A model generated the notes under the pieces. The model was given only the letters and a program-made list of their open reading frames with translations, had not been told where the DNA came from and did not search any database. Below, one piece after another: positions 15,465 through 23,852 of a stretch of 33,499 nucleotides of DNA. Origin of the DNA: Nostoc sp. NOS(2021) (GTDB taxonomy: Bacteria; Cyanobacteriota; Cyanobacteriia; Cyanobacteriales; Nostocaceae); the NCBI RefSeq assembly GCF_017115025.1, contig NZ_JABXKM010000032.1:1-33499 (forward strand), written 5' to 3'. Each line of letters starts with the position of its first letter. The first letter of the stretch is position 1. A program made the position numbers and the translations under genes.

Positions 15465-16403
15465 ATGAGCCGTCCAATAATTCTTGGTATTGTCGGCGAC
15501 AGCGCTGCTGGAAAAACAACACTAACGCGAGGAATCGCTCAGGTACTCGGCCCAGAAAATGTCACGATCATCTGCACAGATGATTACCACCGTTACGATC
15601 GCCAACAACGTGCAGAAATTGGCATCACTGCTCTCCACCCGGACTGCAACTATCTAGATATTATGCAGCAACACCTGTCGTTGCTACGCACAGGACAGCC
15701 AATTCTTAAGCCCGTTTACAGCCATAAAACCGGCACATTCGAGCCACCGCAGTATATCAAGCCCAATAAATTCGTGATTATTGAGGGATTACTCGGTTAT
15801 TCTACTCGTGCCGCTCGTGACTCTTACGATGTTAAAGTTTACCTTGCACCCCCGGAAACACTACGCTCTAAGTGGAAAGTCAAGCGGGATACGCAAAAGC
15901 GCGGCTACACTGCTGAACAAGTGTTAGCGGAACTAGAAAAGCGCGAATCAGACTCAGCACAATTTATTCGTCCGCAACGGCAATGGTCTGATATAGTCAT
16001 TAGTTTCTACCCACCCACTGAGGACGATGATGAAACCAATGGACACCTGAATGTCCGTCTGGTACTACGTCCGACAATTCCCCACCCAGATTTTACCCAG
16101 ATTATCAACTCTGGCTATGGTAATTCTGACTCAGCGATTCGCTTGGGGCTGGACAGGGATATGAGTAAGCCCGTAGATGTTTTAGAAGTTGATGGTCATG
16201 CCACCTTAGATCAGGTGAATAAGCTAGAGCATATTATTTGTTCTGATATGCCCCATTTACGAAATATTTGCGATCGCGAAAGTAATCCAGAACTGGGTAA
16301 AATTGCTGGTACAACTGGGGAGACAATCCAGAGTTATCCCCTCGCTCTGACTCAGTTAATCATTACCTACCATATGCTGAAAGCAACGCAAATCTATCAG
16401 TAA
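15465..16403 (+). CDS. Phosphoribulokinase/uridine kinase family protein (PRK paralogue)
   Basis: The 312-aa protein has the P-loop GDSAAGKTT at 11-19, ICTDDYHRYDRQQRAEIGIT at 36-55 (the ribulose-5-phosphate-binding stretch), and KPVYSHKTGTFEPPQYIKP. All are features of phosphoribulokinase, which makes ribulose-1,5-bisphosphate in the Calvin cycle. The canonical cyanobacterial enzyme carries a redox cysteine in its P-loop (GDSGCGKST); here that residue is alanine (A15), while the second cysteine (C37) remains. Thioredoxin/CP12-type control through the Cys pair is therefore unlikely. It is probably a second, divergent PRK, perhaps with a different pentose substrate. GGGAGG at 15455-15460 supports ATG 15465 (or 15462, three bases before). 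Confidence 0.9.
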   Translation: MSRPIILGIVGDSAAGKTTLTRGIAQVLGPENVTIICTDDYHRYDRQQRAEIGITALHPDCNYLDIMQQHLSLLRTGQPILKPVYSHKTGTFEPPQYIKPNKFVIIEGLLGYSTRAARDSYDVKVYLAPPETLRSKWKVKRDTQKRGYTAEQVLAELEKRESDSAQFIRPQRQWSDIVISFYPPTEDDDETNGHLNVRLVLRPTIPHPDFTQIINSGYGNSDSAIRLGLDRDMSKPVDVLEVDGHATLDQVNKLEHIICSDMPHLRNICDRESNPELGKIAGTTGETIQSYPLALTQLIITYHMLKATQIYQ

Positions 16404-16465
16404 TCAGTGAAGATGAAGGGGTTTAACGGGTTTGCGATCGCGTTTAGTGTTGGCTGTTGAATTAT

Positions 16466-17113
16466 GCGATGCCTACGGCGGGAAACTACACACTTTGCTG
16501 ACTCAAACTTAGATGCTCAGGATTGTGACTTGACGGGGGCTTGCAGCAATTCAATATCTCTAATCTGAAGAATGCCACTACTTTCAAATTGCACACTGAT
16601 TTGAACTTTGGCAGCATCTGCTTCTTTTTGAAAATGGGCACGCGCTTCGTAAGGCTTAAAATCTTGCGTTAGTGAAACTTCTGTTGGCCATAATCTCGTC
16701 ATTGTGCCCCACTGTCCTGATCTACGTAAAGCTAAACTCACTTTGATTGGTTTTTTATTATTTAGCGCTTTGGCGTTAAATTGACAAGCAAGAACACACT
16801 CTTGAACATCGGGTGCTGCAACTTCAAACAAGATGACATCGCGCAAAGGATCTGTACTAGTTATCAAGCGCTGAGTATTATCGTCATAGGCTTCAATTTG
16901 CCAACTTTCTCCGACAATTGCAATGCCTCCCCTTGTCACCGTGGAATCGGCAGGTGTGAATCGACGAATCAGCACAAATGGCTCTGCGGGTTCGGGAACG
17001 CCGAAGCGTTTTTCCAGTTCAATACCGACTTCCTGAATTTTAGAGTCAATAAAACCTTTCAAATTATTGAATAGATCATCGAACATAGCGTAGTTTCCCG
17101 CCGTAGGCATCGC
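16466..17113. repeat. 24-bp perfect inverted repeats around one gene
   Basis: 16466-16489 (GCGATGCCTACGGCGGGAAA and 4 more bases) is the exact reverse complement of 17090-17113. The pair encloses only the 190-aa unknown gene. The motif belongs to the same GCGAT-split-HIP1 type of small repeats seen beside higBA. Confidence 0.85.
16517..17086 (-). CDS. Conserved hypothetical protein
   Basis: The 190-aa protein is not recognised. It has an N-terminal amphipathic helix (DDLFNNLKGFIDSKIQEVGI) followed by a mostly beta-strand region, with strands such as RRFTPADSTVTRGGIAIVGE, SLALRRSGQW and VQISVQFESSGILQIRDIEL. There is no signal peptide, membrane helix or cysteine cluster, so it is probably cytosolic or bound to a larger assembly. 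The frame extends eight codons upstream (MPTAGNYA), but these are encoded by the inverted repeat at 17090-17113, so ATG 17086 is preferred. It is divergent from radC. Confidence 0.8.
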   Translation of the reverse strand: MFDDLFNNLKGFIDSKIQEVGIELEKRFGVPEPAEPFVLIRRFTPADSTVTRGGIAIVGESWQIEAYDDNTQRLITSTDPLRDVILFEVAAPDVQECVLACQFNAKALNNKKPIKVSLALRRSGQWGTMTRLWPTEVSLTQDFKPYEARAHFQKEADAAKVQISVQFESSGILQIRDIELLQAPVKSQS

Positions 17114-17276
17114 CCTAAATCATATAATTTTTAGTGTTTCCTTTGAAAGTTGCAAATGAGATTACCCATACAAACTTAGCAAAATTAAAGATTTTCTCAA
17201 ATAAAGATGATTTTGAGAGCAAACAAGGGATAACTAAAGATAGTTACATCTTTAGTGACGATTCTCTTAGTTTTCT

Positions 17277-18008
17277 ATGACCTATTGCCTCAGAATTGCC
17301 GACCTACCTACAAATGAGCGTCCGCGTGAACGACTAATGACGCATGGTGCTAAAATTTTAGCCACAGCAGAATTAATTGCAATTCTTCTAGGCACCGGTC
17401 AAGGGCCAGGGAAACTGTCTGCTGTGGGTTTGGGACAATATATTTTGAGCGAATTAGGCAAACACCAACGTGATGCTTTGGCAGTTATGCGAGAAGTTAC
17501 CGCCGCCGAATTGATGCAAATTCCTGGTGTTGGGCCAGCGAAGGCAACAAGTATCTTAGCAGCAATTGAATTGGGCAAACGCGCTTTTCAATCTCGGCCC
17601 AATGACGGCACATTAATTGATAGCCCACTTGCTGCTGCTGCTACCCTTAGCCAAGATTTGATGTGGCAAATAAAAGAACGTTTTGCAGTGGTGCTGTTAG
17701 ATGTTAAGAATCGCTTATTGGGTACGCAAGTAATTACCATTGGTACCGCAACCGAAACCCTAGCCTCTCCCCGTGAAATCTTTCGAGAAGTTATTCGTCA
17801 AGGTGCAACGCGGGTAATAGTTGCCCACAACCATCCTTCTGGGAACCTTGAACCCAGCCAGGAAGATATAGAATTGACGCGTCAGTTATTAGCAGGGGCG
17901 CAGCTTTTGGGCATTCCGGTACTAGATCATCTGATTTTGGGCAATGGCAATCATCAAAGTTTACGGGAACTGACAACCTTGTGGGATGAGCATCCACAGG
18001 GGGATTAA
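17277..18008 (+). CDS. radC: RadC/JAB-domain protein (UPF0758)
   Basis: The 243-aa protein has the family N-terminus ([20 protein letters not shown]), a helix-hairpin-helix segment [20 protein letters not shown] at 79-98, and a JAB1/MPN-like metal site with H184, H186 and D197 ([19 protein letters not shown]). It carries the historic name DNA repair protein RadC, but a role in repair is poorly supported; related proteins occur on mobile elements. It is single and chromosomally placed here, with full family length (about 225-245 aa). The divergent 190-aa gene shares its upstream region. Confidence 0.95.
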   Translation: MTYCLRIADLPTNERPRERLMTHGAKILATAELIAILLGTGQGPGKLSAVGLGQYILSELGKHQRDALAVMREVTAAELMQIPGVGPAKATSILAAIELGKRAFQSRPNDGTLIDSPLAAAATLSQDLMWQIKERFAVVLLDVKNRLLGTQVITIGTATETLASPREIFREVIRQGATRVIVAHNHPSGNLEPSQEDIELTRQLLAGAQLLGIPVLDHLILGNGNHQSLRELTTLWDEHPQGD

Positions 18009-18014
18009 TCAATT

Positions 18015-18121
18015 AATATCATGTCTGCTTGATTACTTACTAAACCCCAAGAACCCCACCCCGCCAAAGCTACGCTTTGTCTCCCCTCCCGAAGAGCGGG
18101 GAGGGGCTGGGGGTGGGGTTC
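18015..18121. repeat. Dispersed GC-rich intergenic repeat, copy 2
   Basis: It is the inverted counterpart of 1-82. It ends in a strong hairpin (CCCCTCCCG/CGGGGAGGGG, about 18085-18107) that could terminate radC transcription. Confidence 0.75.
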
Positions 18122-18263
18122 AATGACTGTGGGAATGATAACTAATTATCCAGACTTGATATGAGACAAGTTTTCTGTCTATGGCTGGTATCAAAATGTC
18201 CTATTGCCGATAAATTTATGGAAAATTATATACAAATTTTAAGTAGCTAATGGCAACACCAAG

Positions 18264-18863
18264 TTAAATGCGAAGTAGCAAGAGTCCACTTCTTAAAGCT
18301 TCATTCCACAGAGACGATTTTTGAACTTCTAGTAAAGAAAGAGGTGAATTTATTGGTAGGGGTAGCTCTTGTTGCAGAGATAGTTGCCACCAGCCGACAT
18401 CATGCCACTCACTAAATTTATACCCAACTCTGCAAAATACACCTACAGGCGAAAACCCGACAGCCTCATGCACAGCGACACTTGCTGGATTAGGTAAAGC
18501 GATCGCAGCAAAAACGTTGTAATATCCTTGGAGTTGCAGCAACCCAAAAAGGGAAGTGTACAAAGCTTTGGCAACTCCTTTTCTGCGATACTCAACATTG
18601 ACGTACACGGATGATTCCACAGACCATTGGTAAGCGGCACGAGTCCGGTAGGGAGTAGCATAGGCATAGCCTAGAAGCTCACCGTTAATTTCACACACTA
18701 ACCAAGGCATCTGCTGTTGATAATTCTGGATGCGCCCCTCAAATTCCGTTTTACTAGGAGGTTCTATTTCAAAGGAAATTGAAGTTTCCCGGACAACTGG
18801 CGCATAAATTGCTAGCATTTTTAAGGCATCACTTTCATTAGCTAGTCTGATTGCAGCCTTCAC
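18264..18863 (-). CDS. GNAT family N-acetyltransferase (phosphinothricin-acetyltransferase-like)
   Basis: The 199-aa enzyme matches the Pat/Bar-type GNAT group: IRLANESDALKMLAIYAPVV, PWLVCEINGELLGYAYATPY, acetyl-CoA loop RRKGVAKAL at 93-101, and FAAIALPNPASVAVHEAVGF. It would transfer acetyl from acetyl-CoA to an amino group of a small molecule, such as methionine sulfoximine-like or other amino-acid analogues. The C-terminal tail after about residue 170 (PLPINSPLSLLEVQKSSLWN) is longer than usual and not conserved in character. The VOC gene upstream on the same strand ends 28 bases before this start, so the two are likely co-transcribed. Confidence 0.9.
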   Translation of the reverse strand: MKAAIRLANESDALKMLAIYAPVVRETSISFEIEPPSKTEFEGRIQNYQQQMPWLVCEINGELLGYAYATPYRTRAAYQWSVESSVYVNVEYRRKGVAKALYTSLFGLLQLQGYYNVFAAIALPNPASVAVHEAVGFSPVGVFCRVGYKFSEWHDVGWWQLSLQQELPLPINSPLSLLEVQKSSLWNEALRSGLLLLRI

Positions 18864-18891
18864 AGCAGATCCTTTTTGAGCTAAAAATTAA

Positions 18892-19251
18892 TTATGCAAG
18901 CTCAATATACTCAATAATGGTTCCATCAGGATGCATCGCTCGCATATTGATTCCAGTGGGAACTTTGTTAGGTTCCGCCAGAATCACTGCACCCTGCTGA
19001 ATAAGTGCTTCTTTAAAGTCATTGAGTGAGTCAACGAGAAATGTTGCTTGTGTACTCTTGAATGGAGAGAGTGCTTCTGCCGAACCAGCAATTAAAAGAA
19101 TAGAACCCACACCGGCAAGTTCCAACTCAGCCTCGGAATATTGAAACCACAACCAACATTTTTCTGTAAAGAGGTTTTCATAGAAAGCGATCGCTTCATC
19201 CAAGTCTACCGGATTAAGATAAACTCTGGTTAGTACTTTAATAATTTGCAT
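18892..19251 (-). CDS. VOC (glyoxalase/bleomycin-resistance fold) protein
   Basis: The 119-aa protein has the paired beta-alpha-beta-beta-beta fold of the VOC superfamily: RVYLNPVDLDEAIAFYENLF, then AELELAGVGSILLIAGS, and the C-terminal half DSLNDFKEALIQQGAVILAE ending MRAMHPDGTIIEYIEL. The H in AMHPDG and the E in IEYIEL are candidate metal ligands. The substrate cannot be told. It probably forms a two-gene unit with the GNAT gene 28 bases downstream. Confidence 0.9.
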   Translation of the reverse strand: MQIIKVLTRVYLNPVDLDEAIAFYENLFTEKCWLWFQYSEAELELAGVGSILLIAGSAEALSPFKSTQATFLVDSLNDFKEALIQQGAVILAEPNKVPTGINMRAMHPDGTIIEYIELA

Positions 19252-19312
19252 TGCAAACTGTCTATTAGGCAGCTAGTGTATTTTATTTTGCTTACTCGGC
19301 AATCATAGTTAA

Positions 19313-19733
19313 CTAAGATTGATCAATAAATAGTCTATCTTCAATTTGAAAAAGGTCTTCAATTCTCTGTTCACCTAGCTCTAGATAACGTTGTTCGCTA
19401 TCAATGAAAATACATTTCATTTCTACTCCTTTAGCCCCACAAAAGTCATCTGTATAGCTATCAACAATATATATACATAATGATGCATCAGTACTTGGTA
19501 CAAATTTGCGTAAAACTGTGGCGAATTGAGGATTGAAACTGAAACGCAAAGGTTGGCACACAGAGAAGTCGGAGCTAAGTCATAGTCACTTCGTAAAGGT
19601 TAGTGGTTTGCGTTGGTTATCAATGATGCTATTGGTTGAAATTCCTTGGGCTACTTTTTCTGGCTCACCTGATTCAACCGAGATGATAAAAGTCCCTCGC
19701 CTTTTATTTTAATTTTTGAGGGATATTAGACAT
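19313..19733 (-). pseudogene. Hypothetical gene broken by a frameshift and two stops
   Basis: An 82-codon GTG-start frame (19313-19561) looks coding (IYIVDSYTDDFCGAKGVEMK). Upstream in the same frame, across TGA at 19586-19588 and 19580-19582, there is more protein-like sequence (TFIISVESGEPEKVAQGIST). Beyond that an ATG at 19733 reads MSNIPQKLK, then a TAA that disappears if one base is removed from the A/T run. Restored, it would be one protein of about 140 aa with no family I recognise. It is most likely a decaying gene whose 3' part stayed open. The 82-aa frame could instead be a real short protein. Confidence 0.5.
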
Positions 19734-19748
19734 AGGAGTGAAAATGAC

Positions 19749-19776
19749 GTAGGCACAATTCATGAATTGTGCCTAC
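19749..19776. repeat. 28-bp perfect palindrome
   Basis: GTAGGCACAATTCA is followed directly by its exact reverse complement TGAATTGTGCCTAC with no loop. It lies between two minus-strand genes, downstream of the phosphatase gene. It could be a terminator core, a repeat end or a protein site. Confidence 0.8.
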
Positions 19777-19887
19777 CAAGGATTTCGGCCAACGCATAAT
19801 TAATTTCTGGAGATATCTATTGCTGTTTACGCTGCTTAATTGGATAAAGCCTCGTAAATAGACTGATTAAACATGATCATAGCAAAC

Positions 19888-20433
19888 TCAAAATGTTTTA
19901 TGTATTGCTAGACGGCAATCATTCAGAAGCAAGTCAAGTTCTTTTAAAACTTTCAAGGGATTTCTACCTCTAAAGATAGCAGCGATTGCAGCTTCATAAG
20001 GATTTCTACCTGTTTTTTTGACAGCATTTATTGCAGCTTGATTTGATAATCCTCGGACACTAACTAGCCATGCCGCTAACACATGTCCAGTACGCCCAAT
20101 CCCACCAGAGCAGTGTACAACGACTTTCTCATTTTGTTTATCTGCTTCTATTAAGAAAGGAAGTATTTTCTGTGTGAGGGTTTCTAAATCACATAAATGG
20201 AAATCTGCAATTGGTGCCCAACAAACTAATTGATTATCAAATTCCTGTTTGTATGTACCCAGAAGATCAGAGTAAGAAGCTAGCTGTTGCTCTGAAAGAA
20301 GACAGCAAACTCGCTTGATGTCTTGGCGCTTCATGAATTCTATCCAATCTTGAAGCTCCTTGTTAGTGTATCCAGGTCGTGCAGCCCCAAATACTATTTG
20401 CTCATTCTCCCCAGCCGGGGCAAATTTATACAT
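19888..20433 (-). CDS. Protein tyrosine/dual-specificity phosphatase family protein
   Basis: The 181-aa protein has the Cys-based phosphatase loop HCSGGIGRTG (HCX5R), and an upstream FIISLL-type strand replaced by VCCLLSEQQL. ADFHLCDLET supplies the likely general acid region (WAPIADFH). It should remove phosphate from phosphotyrosine or a similar phospho-substrate in the cytosol. The frame is open to 20529, but MYKFAPAGENEQIVFGAARP at 20433 looks like the natural family N-terminus; ATG 20481 is an alternative. No clear ribosome site helps. pdxJ lies upstream on the same strand. Confidence 0.87.
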   Translation of the reverse strand: MYKFAPAGENEQIVFGAARPGYTNKELQDWIEFMKRQDIKRVCCLLSEQQLASYSDLLGTYKQEFDNQLVCWAPIADFHLCDLETLTQKILPFLIEADKQNEKVVVHCSGGIGRTGHVLAAWLVSVRGLSNQAAINAVKKTGRNPYEAAIAAIFRGRNPLKVLKELDLLLNDCRLAIHKTF

Positions 20434-20580
20434 CTTTAACTGTCTAACTTCTGAATCTTGGAAGTTGCTCGTTGTAGCCATAAAATAGTTAGTTATTTTT
20501 TGATTAAATAGAATACTTTGCCGGAGCATTCAGATGGTAAAATACATGATGTATTCACCTTTTTTACATAGGTTTTAAAT

Positions 20581-21300
20581 CTAGTTAAAAGATAGGATTT
20601 TTAAATACTCTTGCACAGCAGTAAATAATCCCACCTCCAAAGCATCGGCAATCAGGGCATGACCAATAGACACTTCAAGTATGCCAGAAATTGAACAGAA
20701 CTTTTCTAAGTTTTGCAGATTTAAATCATGCCCGGCGTTCACTCCTAAACCAATTTCCTGAGCCTTTTGTGTTGCTTTTTGATAGTCTTGGAATACAGAC
20801 TCTACATTACCATTACGAAAAGCTGTAGCATAAGGTTCTGTATATAACTCAATGCGATCGCTTCCAATCTCTTTTGCACGTTTAATTTGAGTTAAGTCAG
20901 TATCCATAAATAGACTGACTCGAACTCCGAGGTCTTTTAGCTCTCGAATGATTGGTCTGAGCCAAGAGCCATCTGTAGCCAGATCCCATCCGTGGTCTGA
21001 TGTGAAAGCATCTGGTGCATCGGGAACTAAGGTACACTGCGTTGGTTTGATTTTTCGGACTATCTCTAAAAATTGAGGTGACGGATTACCTTCTATGTTG
21101 AACTCAACAGTCAATATCTGCGCCAATGCATCGACATCTTCGGGCTTGATATGTCGTTGGTCTGGGCGTGGGTGAACTGTGATTCCTTGTGCGCCAGCTT
21201 TAATGCAGGTAGAAGCCGCTTCAATCACGCTCGGTCTCCCAAAATTTCGAGCATTCCTGAGTAAAGCGACTTTGTTAAGGTTAACGCTGAGATTGGTCAT
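20581..21300 (-). CDS. pdxJ: Pyridoxine 5'-phosphate synthase
   Basis: The 239-aa TIM-barrel enzyme condenses 1-deoxyxylulose-5-phosphate with 3-amino-2-oxopropyl phosphate in vitamin B6 synthesis. Visible family features are SVNLNKVALLRNARNFGRPS, H43, R45 and H50 in GITVHPRPDQRHI, catalytic E70 in EFNIEGNPS, and GVNAGHDLNLQNL with the C-terminal catalytic His. The loop usually reading EGGLD is SDHGWDL here, which places it in a less common PdxJ subgroup. It lies in a minus-strand run beside a phosphatase and a HAD hydrolase, but gaps of about 150 and 310 bp argue against a tight operon. Confidence 0.93.
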   Translation of the reverse strand: MTNLSVNLNKVALLRNARNFGRPSVIEAASTCIKAGAQGITVHPRPDQRHIKPEDVDALAQILTVEFNIEGNPSPQFLEIVRKIKPTQCTLVPDAPDAFTSDHGWDLATDGSWLRPIIRELKDLGVRVSLFMDTDLTQIKRAKEIGSDRIELYTEPYATAFRNGNVESVFQDYQKATQKAQEIGLGVNAGHDLNLQNLEKFCSISGILEVSIGHALIADALEVGLFTAVQEYLKILSFN

Positions 21301-21609
21301 ATTAAAAATATATAAGTAAGTAGGTGAGAATAAATCAAAGTAGATTAAGTAATGTAAAAAATCTTGATATGAGTTCTTAGTGAGCGGCTCCAGCCCTCAA
21401 ATTAGGACTAAAGTCCTTACTACAAACCTTGAATTATTCACGCCGCTCTACTTAGTCGATTCTTAGGGTCGTTTTGAACTACTTATTTTTTTAGATATTA
21501 CTCGAAATTTAATCTATTATGGTGCGTTAGGTAGAGGCATAATGCATCCTACAAATTAAGATTGGATGATTTTTTTGGTACTCACTTAAACCATCTGGTG
21601 CAAATGTGT
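21301..21609. other. Gene-free gap with a repeat fragment
   Basis: These 309 bases upstream of pdxJ carry a partial copy of the cruciform repeat (GGACTAAAGTCCTTACTAC, about 21406-21424) and a fragment starting GGTGCGTTAGG near 21521. No coding frame is seen. Confidence 0.55.
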
Positions 21610-22308
21610 TTAAATTGACATATTTTTTACTATTTCTATTATTCCTGTTACATTTTTACAATAAAATCTGTAATTCTTTTCGTTTGGTTTTCTTACTAGG
21701 ATTGCTTTGATTCCTGCGCGTAAAGCTCCAGCAATATCAGCGTCATAACTATCGCCTATCATGATACATTTTTTCTTTTCAAGATTTAAATCGTTGATAA
21801 CGTAATCATAAAATTTGATGTTTGGTTTTTCATAACCAATTTTTCCAGATGTATATATTTCAGTAAAGTAATCTCTAATTCCTAAATTCTCTATAATATC
21901 GTTAAGTTCGGGTATATGATTCGATAAAATTACATTTTGATAATCGTTATTTAAGGCATATTTTAATGTAGACGTTACATCATTATATATATAGCATTTT
22001 CTGATATTTTTGTATTCATTTTGTACTTGCAAAGCAAATCTTGTAGCATCGTTTTTACCTATTCCTACTTTCTCATAGACTTCTACAAAATATTCATTCA
22101 TATACTCCCACCATGTTTTGCCATTCAAAAATATGCTATGGGGAGTATCAGGGGAGTGCCAAGTAAAGCCAATGTTGAGAAATGGTCGAATATCCTCTAG
22201 CTTTATATTTTGGATTCCATTACTTTCTAATATTGAATGTAAAGTTCCACTCCACATTCCCTGACGATAACCTAGTGTATTCTCAAAATCCCATAATAAA
22301 TATTTCAT
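21610..22308 (-). CDS. HAD-family hydrolase
   Basis: The 232-aa protein has the haloacid dehalogenase core: motif I WDFENTL (D7 nucleophile; the usual second Asp of DxDxT is Glu9), motif II ILSNH, motif III lysine in KIGYEKPN, and motif IV IGDSYDADIAGALRAG. A helical cap of about 15-110 suggests a small-molecule phosphatase of subfamily I. The Glu in place of the acid/base Asp could slow turnover or mark a different reaction. The gene is markedly AT-rich and Asn/Lys/Ile-rich compared with its neighbours, a sign of transfer from elsewhere. Confidence 0.88.
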   Translation of the reverse strand: MKYLLWDFENTLGYRQGMWSGTLHSILESNGIQNIKLEDIRPFLNIGFTWHSPDTPHSIFLNGKTWWEYMNEYFVEVYEKVGIGKNDATRFALQVQNEYKNIRKCYIYNDVTSTLKYALNNDYQNVILSNHIPELNDIIENLGIRDYFTEIYTSGKIGYEKPNIKFYDYVINDLNLEKKKCIMIGDSYDADIAGALRAGIKAILVRKPNEKNYRFYCKNVTGIIEIVKNMSI

Positions 22309-22357
22309 AAGTTAATTTTAATTAGGTCTACCTACTTAGCGATAATTACTCTTCAGC

Positions 22358-22387
22358 GTAATTCGTAATTTTTTAATTACGAATTAC
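22358..22387. terminator. Hairpin downstream of the binding-protein gene
   Basis: A perfect 13-bp stem GTAATTCGTAATT/AATTACGAATTAC surrounds TTTT. It lies 53 bases past the stop of the minus-strand lipoprotein gene. The same AATTCGTAATT word recurs at 22434-22448 and at 29339-29360, so it also belongs to a repeat family. Confidence 0.55.
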
Positions 22388-22439
22388 ATTAGCGAGTCTC
22401 CGTTCGCTTTTAGCGTCTCGTAGAGAGCGTCATTACGAA

Positions 22440-23522
22440 TTACGAATTATTCACTTTGCCTTGCCAAACGATTTCCTTCACTTTGATTTCTTTCGGGATC
22501 AATTTAATTTTGTAGAAGGTATCTGCAACCTCTTGTTGTTTAGTAATCACTTCATCTGTGATCGGAAGTACATCATATTCACGCCGCTTTTCTGCTATTT
22601 CCAACACCGGAGCATCTATCCCCAAAGCCGGGGAAAGAAATTTAGCAACTTCACTAGGATTATTTTTTGCCCAGTCACTAACTTTCTTTACCTGATCTAG
22701 AACTATTTTCAATGCATCCGGCTTGGCATCAACAAAAGATTTTGCAGCCAGATAATAACCACGATTGGGAGCTAATCCCGTCGCGTCTGCTAAAGTACGT
22801 GCGCCTGTTGCTGCTTCTGCTGCGGCTAAGTAAGGGTCCCAAATTGCCCAAGCATCAACCTTTTTTCCCTCAAAGACAGCACGAGCATCGGCGGGAGTGA
22901 GACTTACTCGTTGGATATCACTGTACTGTACTCCTGCCTTTTCCAGTGCTTTCACCAATAGGTAGTTAGCATTAGAACCTTTGGCAAAAGCAACTTTTTT
23001 GCCCTTGAGTTCAGCCACACTTTTTATAGGTGAATCCTTCGACACCAGAATGGCTTCAGCCTTGGGACTCCAAGGATCGTAGGCAACATAAACCAAAGGA
23101 ATGCCCCCAGCTTGAGCAAATATAGGTGGTGATTCTCCGGTATAGCCAAAATCAATACTGCCTGCATTTAATGCCTCTAGAAGCGGAGGCCCAGCCGGAA
23201 ATTCCGACCAAGTTACCGAAGATCCTGAAGCTGCAAAGGCTTTCTCTAATTCCCCTCTCGCCTTCAGCGCATAGAGGACAGTTGACGCTTTCTGGTAACC
23301 TATGCGAACTGTAGTTGCGCTAGCTGCTGGAGTTTGGGTTGTCTGCGATGTGCCAGAGTTGTCGCTTGCGCTTGGAGAACAAGCAGAGACAGCCAAAGTT
23401 AAACTAAGTCCCACTGCAAACATTATAGAAAAGGTGCGGATTCTTCGTTGTTGGAACCTTTGGAGGAAGGCGATCGCAATGCCCAAAAATCGACTTAGAG
23501 AGAACTTAGTCAACATCTTCAC
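22440..23522 (-). CDS. ABC-type aliphatic sulfonate/nitrate-like substrate-binding lipoprotein
   Basis: The 360-aa protein has a long basic N-terminus (QRFQQRRIRT), a hydrophobic helix and a lipobox ending SACS with C48, so it is an exported lipoprotein on the outer face of the inner membrane. The body matches the SsuA/TauA/NrtA-like periplasmic binding fold: VRIGYQKASTVLYALKARGE, FPAGPPLLEALNAGSIDFGY, DSPIKSVAELKGKKVAFAKG, VDAWAIWDPYLAAAE. It should bind alkanesulfonates or a related sulfur compound. No permease or ATPase gene is next to it, so partners must be elsewhere or lost. Confidence 0.92.
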   Translation of the reverse strand: MKMLTKFSLSRFLGIAIAFLQRFQQRRIRTFSIMFAVGLSLTLAVSACSPSASDNSGTSQTTQTPAASATTVRIGYQKASTVLYALKARGELEKAFAASGSSVTWSEFPAGPPLLEALNAGSIDFGYTGESPPIFAQAGGIPLVYVAYDPWSPKAEAILVSKDSPIKSVAELKGKKVAFAKGSNANYLLVKALEKAGVQYSDIQRVSLTPADARAVFEGKKVDAWAIWDPYLAAAEAATGARTLADATGLAPNRGYYLAAKSFVDAKPDALKIVLDQVKKVSDWAKNNPSEVAKFLSPALGIDAPVLEIAEKRREYDVLPITDEVITKQQEVADTFYKIKLIPKEIKVKEIVWQGKVNNS

Positions 23523-23689
23523 TCTGCTTTCAAGGATAAATAAATATCAGACTTCAGCAAACTTTCAGTAAATCACCTACAAGTTTATTGATTTACCGTA
23601 TTATTATGGAATAATCAAAATATCACATAATTAAAGCTGAAATGCAAGTTTATTCGCTGAAGAAAAAATTCTCCCTAAATGTCATAGTA

Positions 23690-23813
23690 AGGGACTGACA
23701 AATAAAAAAATACTCAACTACTTATTGTGGGGTGGGCGTCTCGCCCGCCCTAGCCAAAGGCGCTCATGTTGCCCACCCCACAAGATTGGATAATTTATTT
23801 GTTGTCAGTCCCT
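23690..23813. mobile_element. MITE-like element, AGGGACTGACA family, copy 1 (124 bp)
   Basis: The ends AGGGACTGACAA(A)TAA and its inverse ending TTGTCAGTCCCT enclose GTGGGGTGGGC...GCCCACCCCAC arms and nothing coding. The second copy is at 30794-30940. It lies 39 bp upstream of the methyltransferase start codon and may carry or replace its promoter. Confidence 0.75.
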
Positions 23814-23852
23814 AACGTCAAATCTAAACTTAATCGGATCAGAAAGCACGCG

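Noticed and set aside
18264..21300. One long operon from pdxJ to the GNAT gene
   Set aside because: Gaps of about 150-310 bp, a 28-bp palindrome and a pseudogene interrupt the run; only the VOC-GNAT pair is close enough to be convincing.
23766..23852. Earlier start for the plus-strand methyltransferase
   Set aside because: The 29 extra codons are encoded by a MITE-like element that recurs at 30794-30940.
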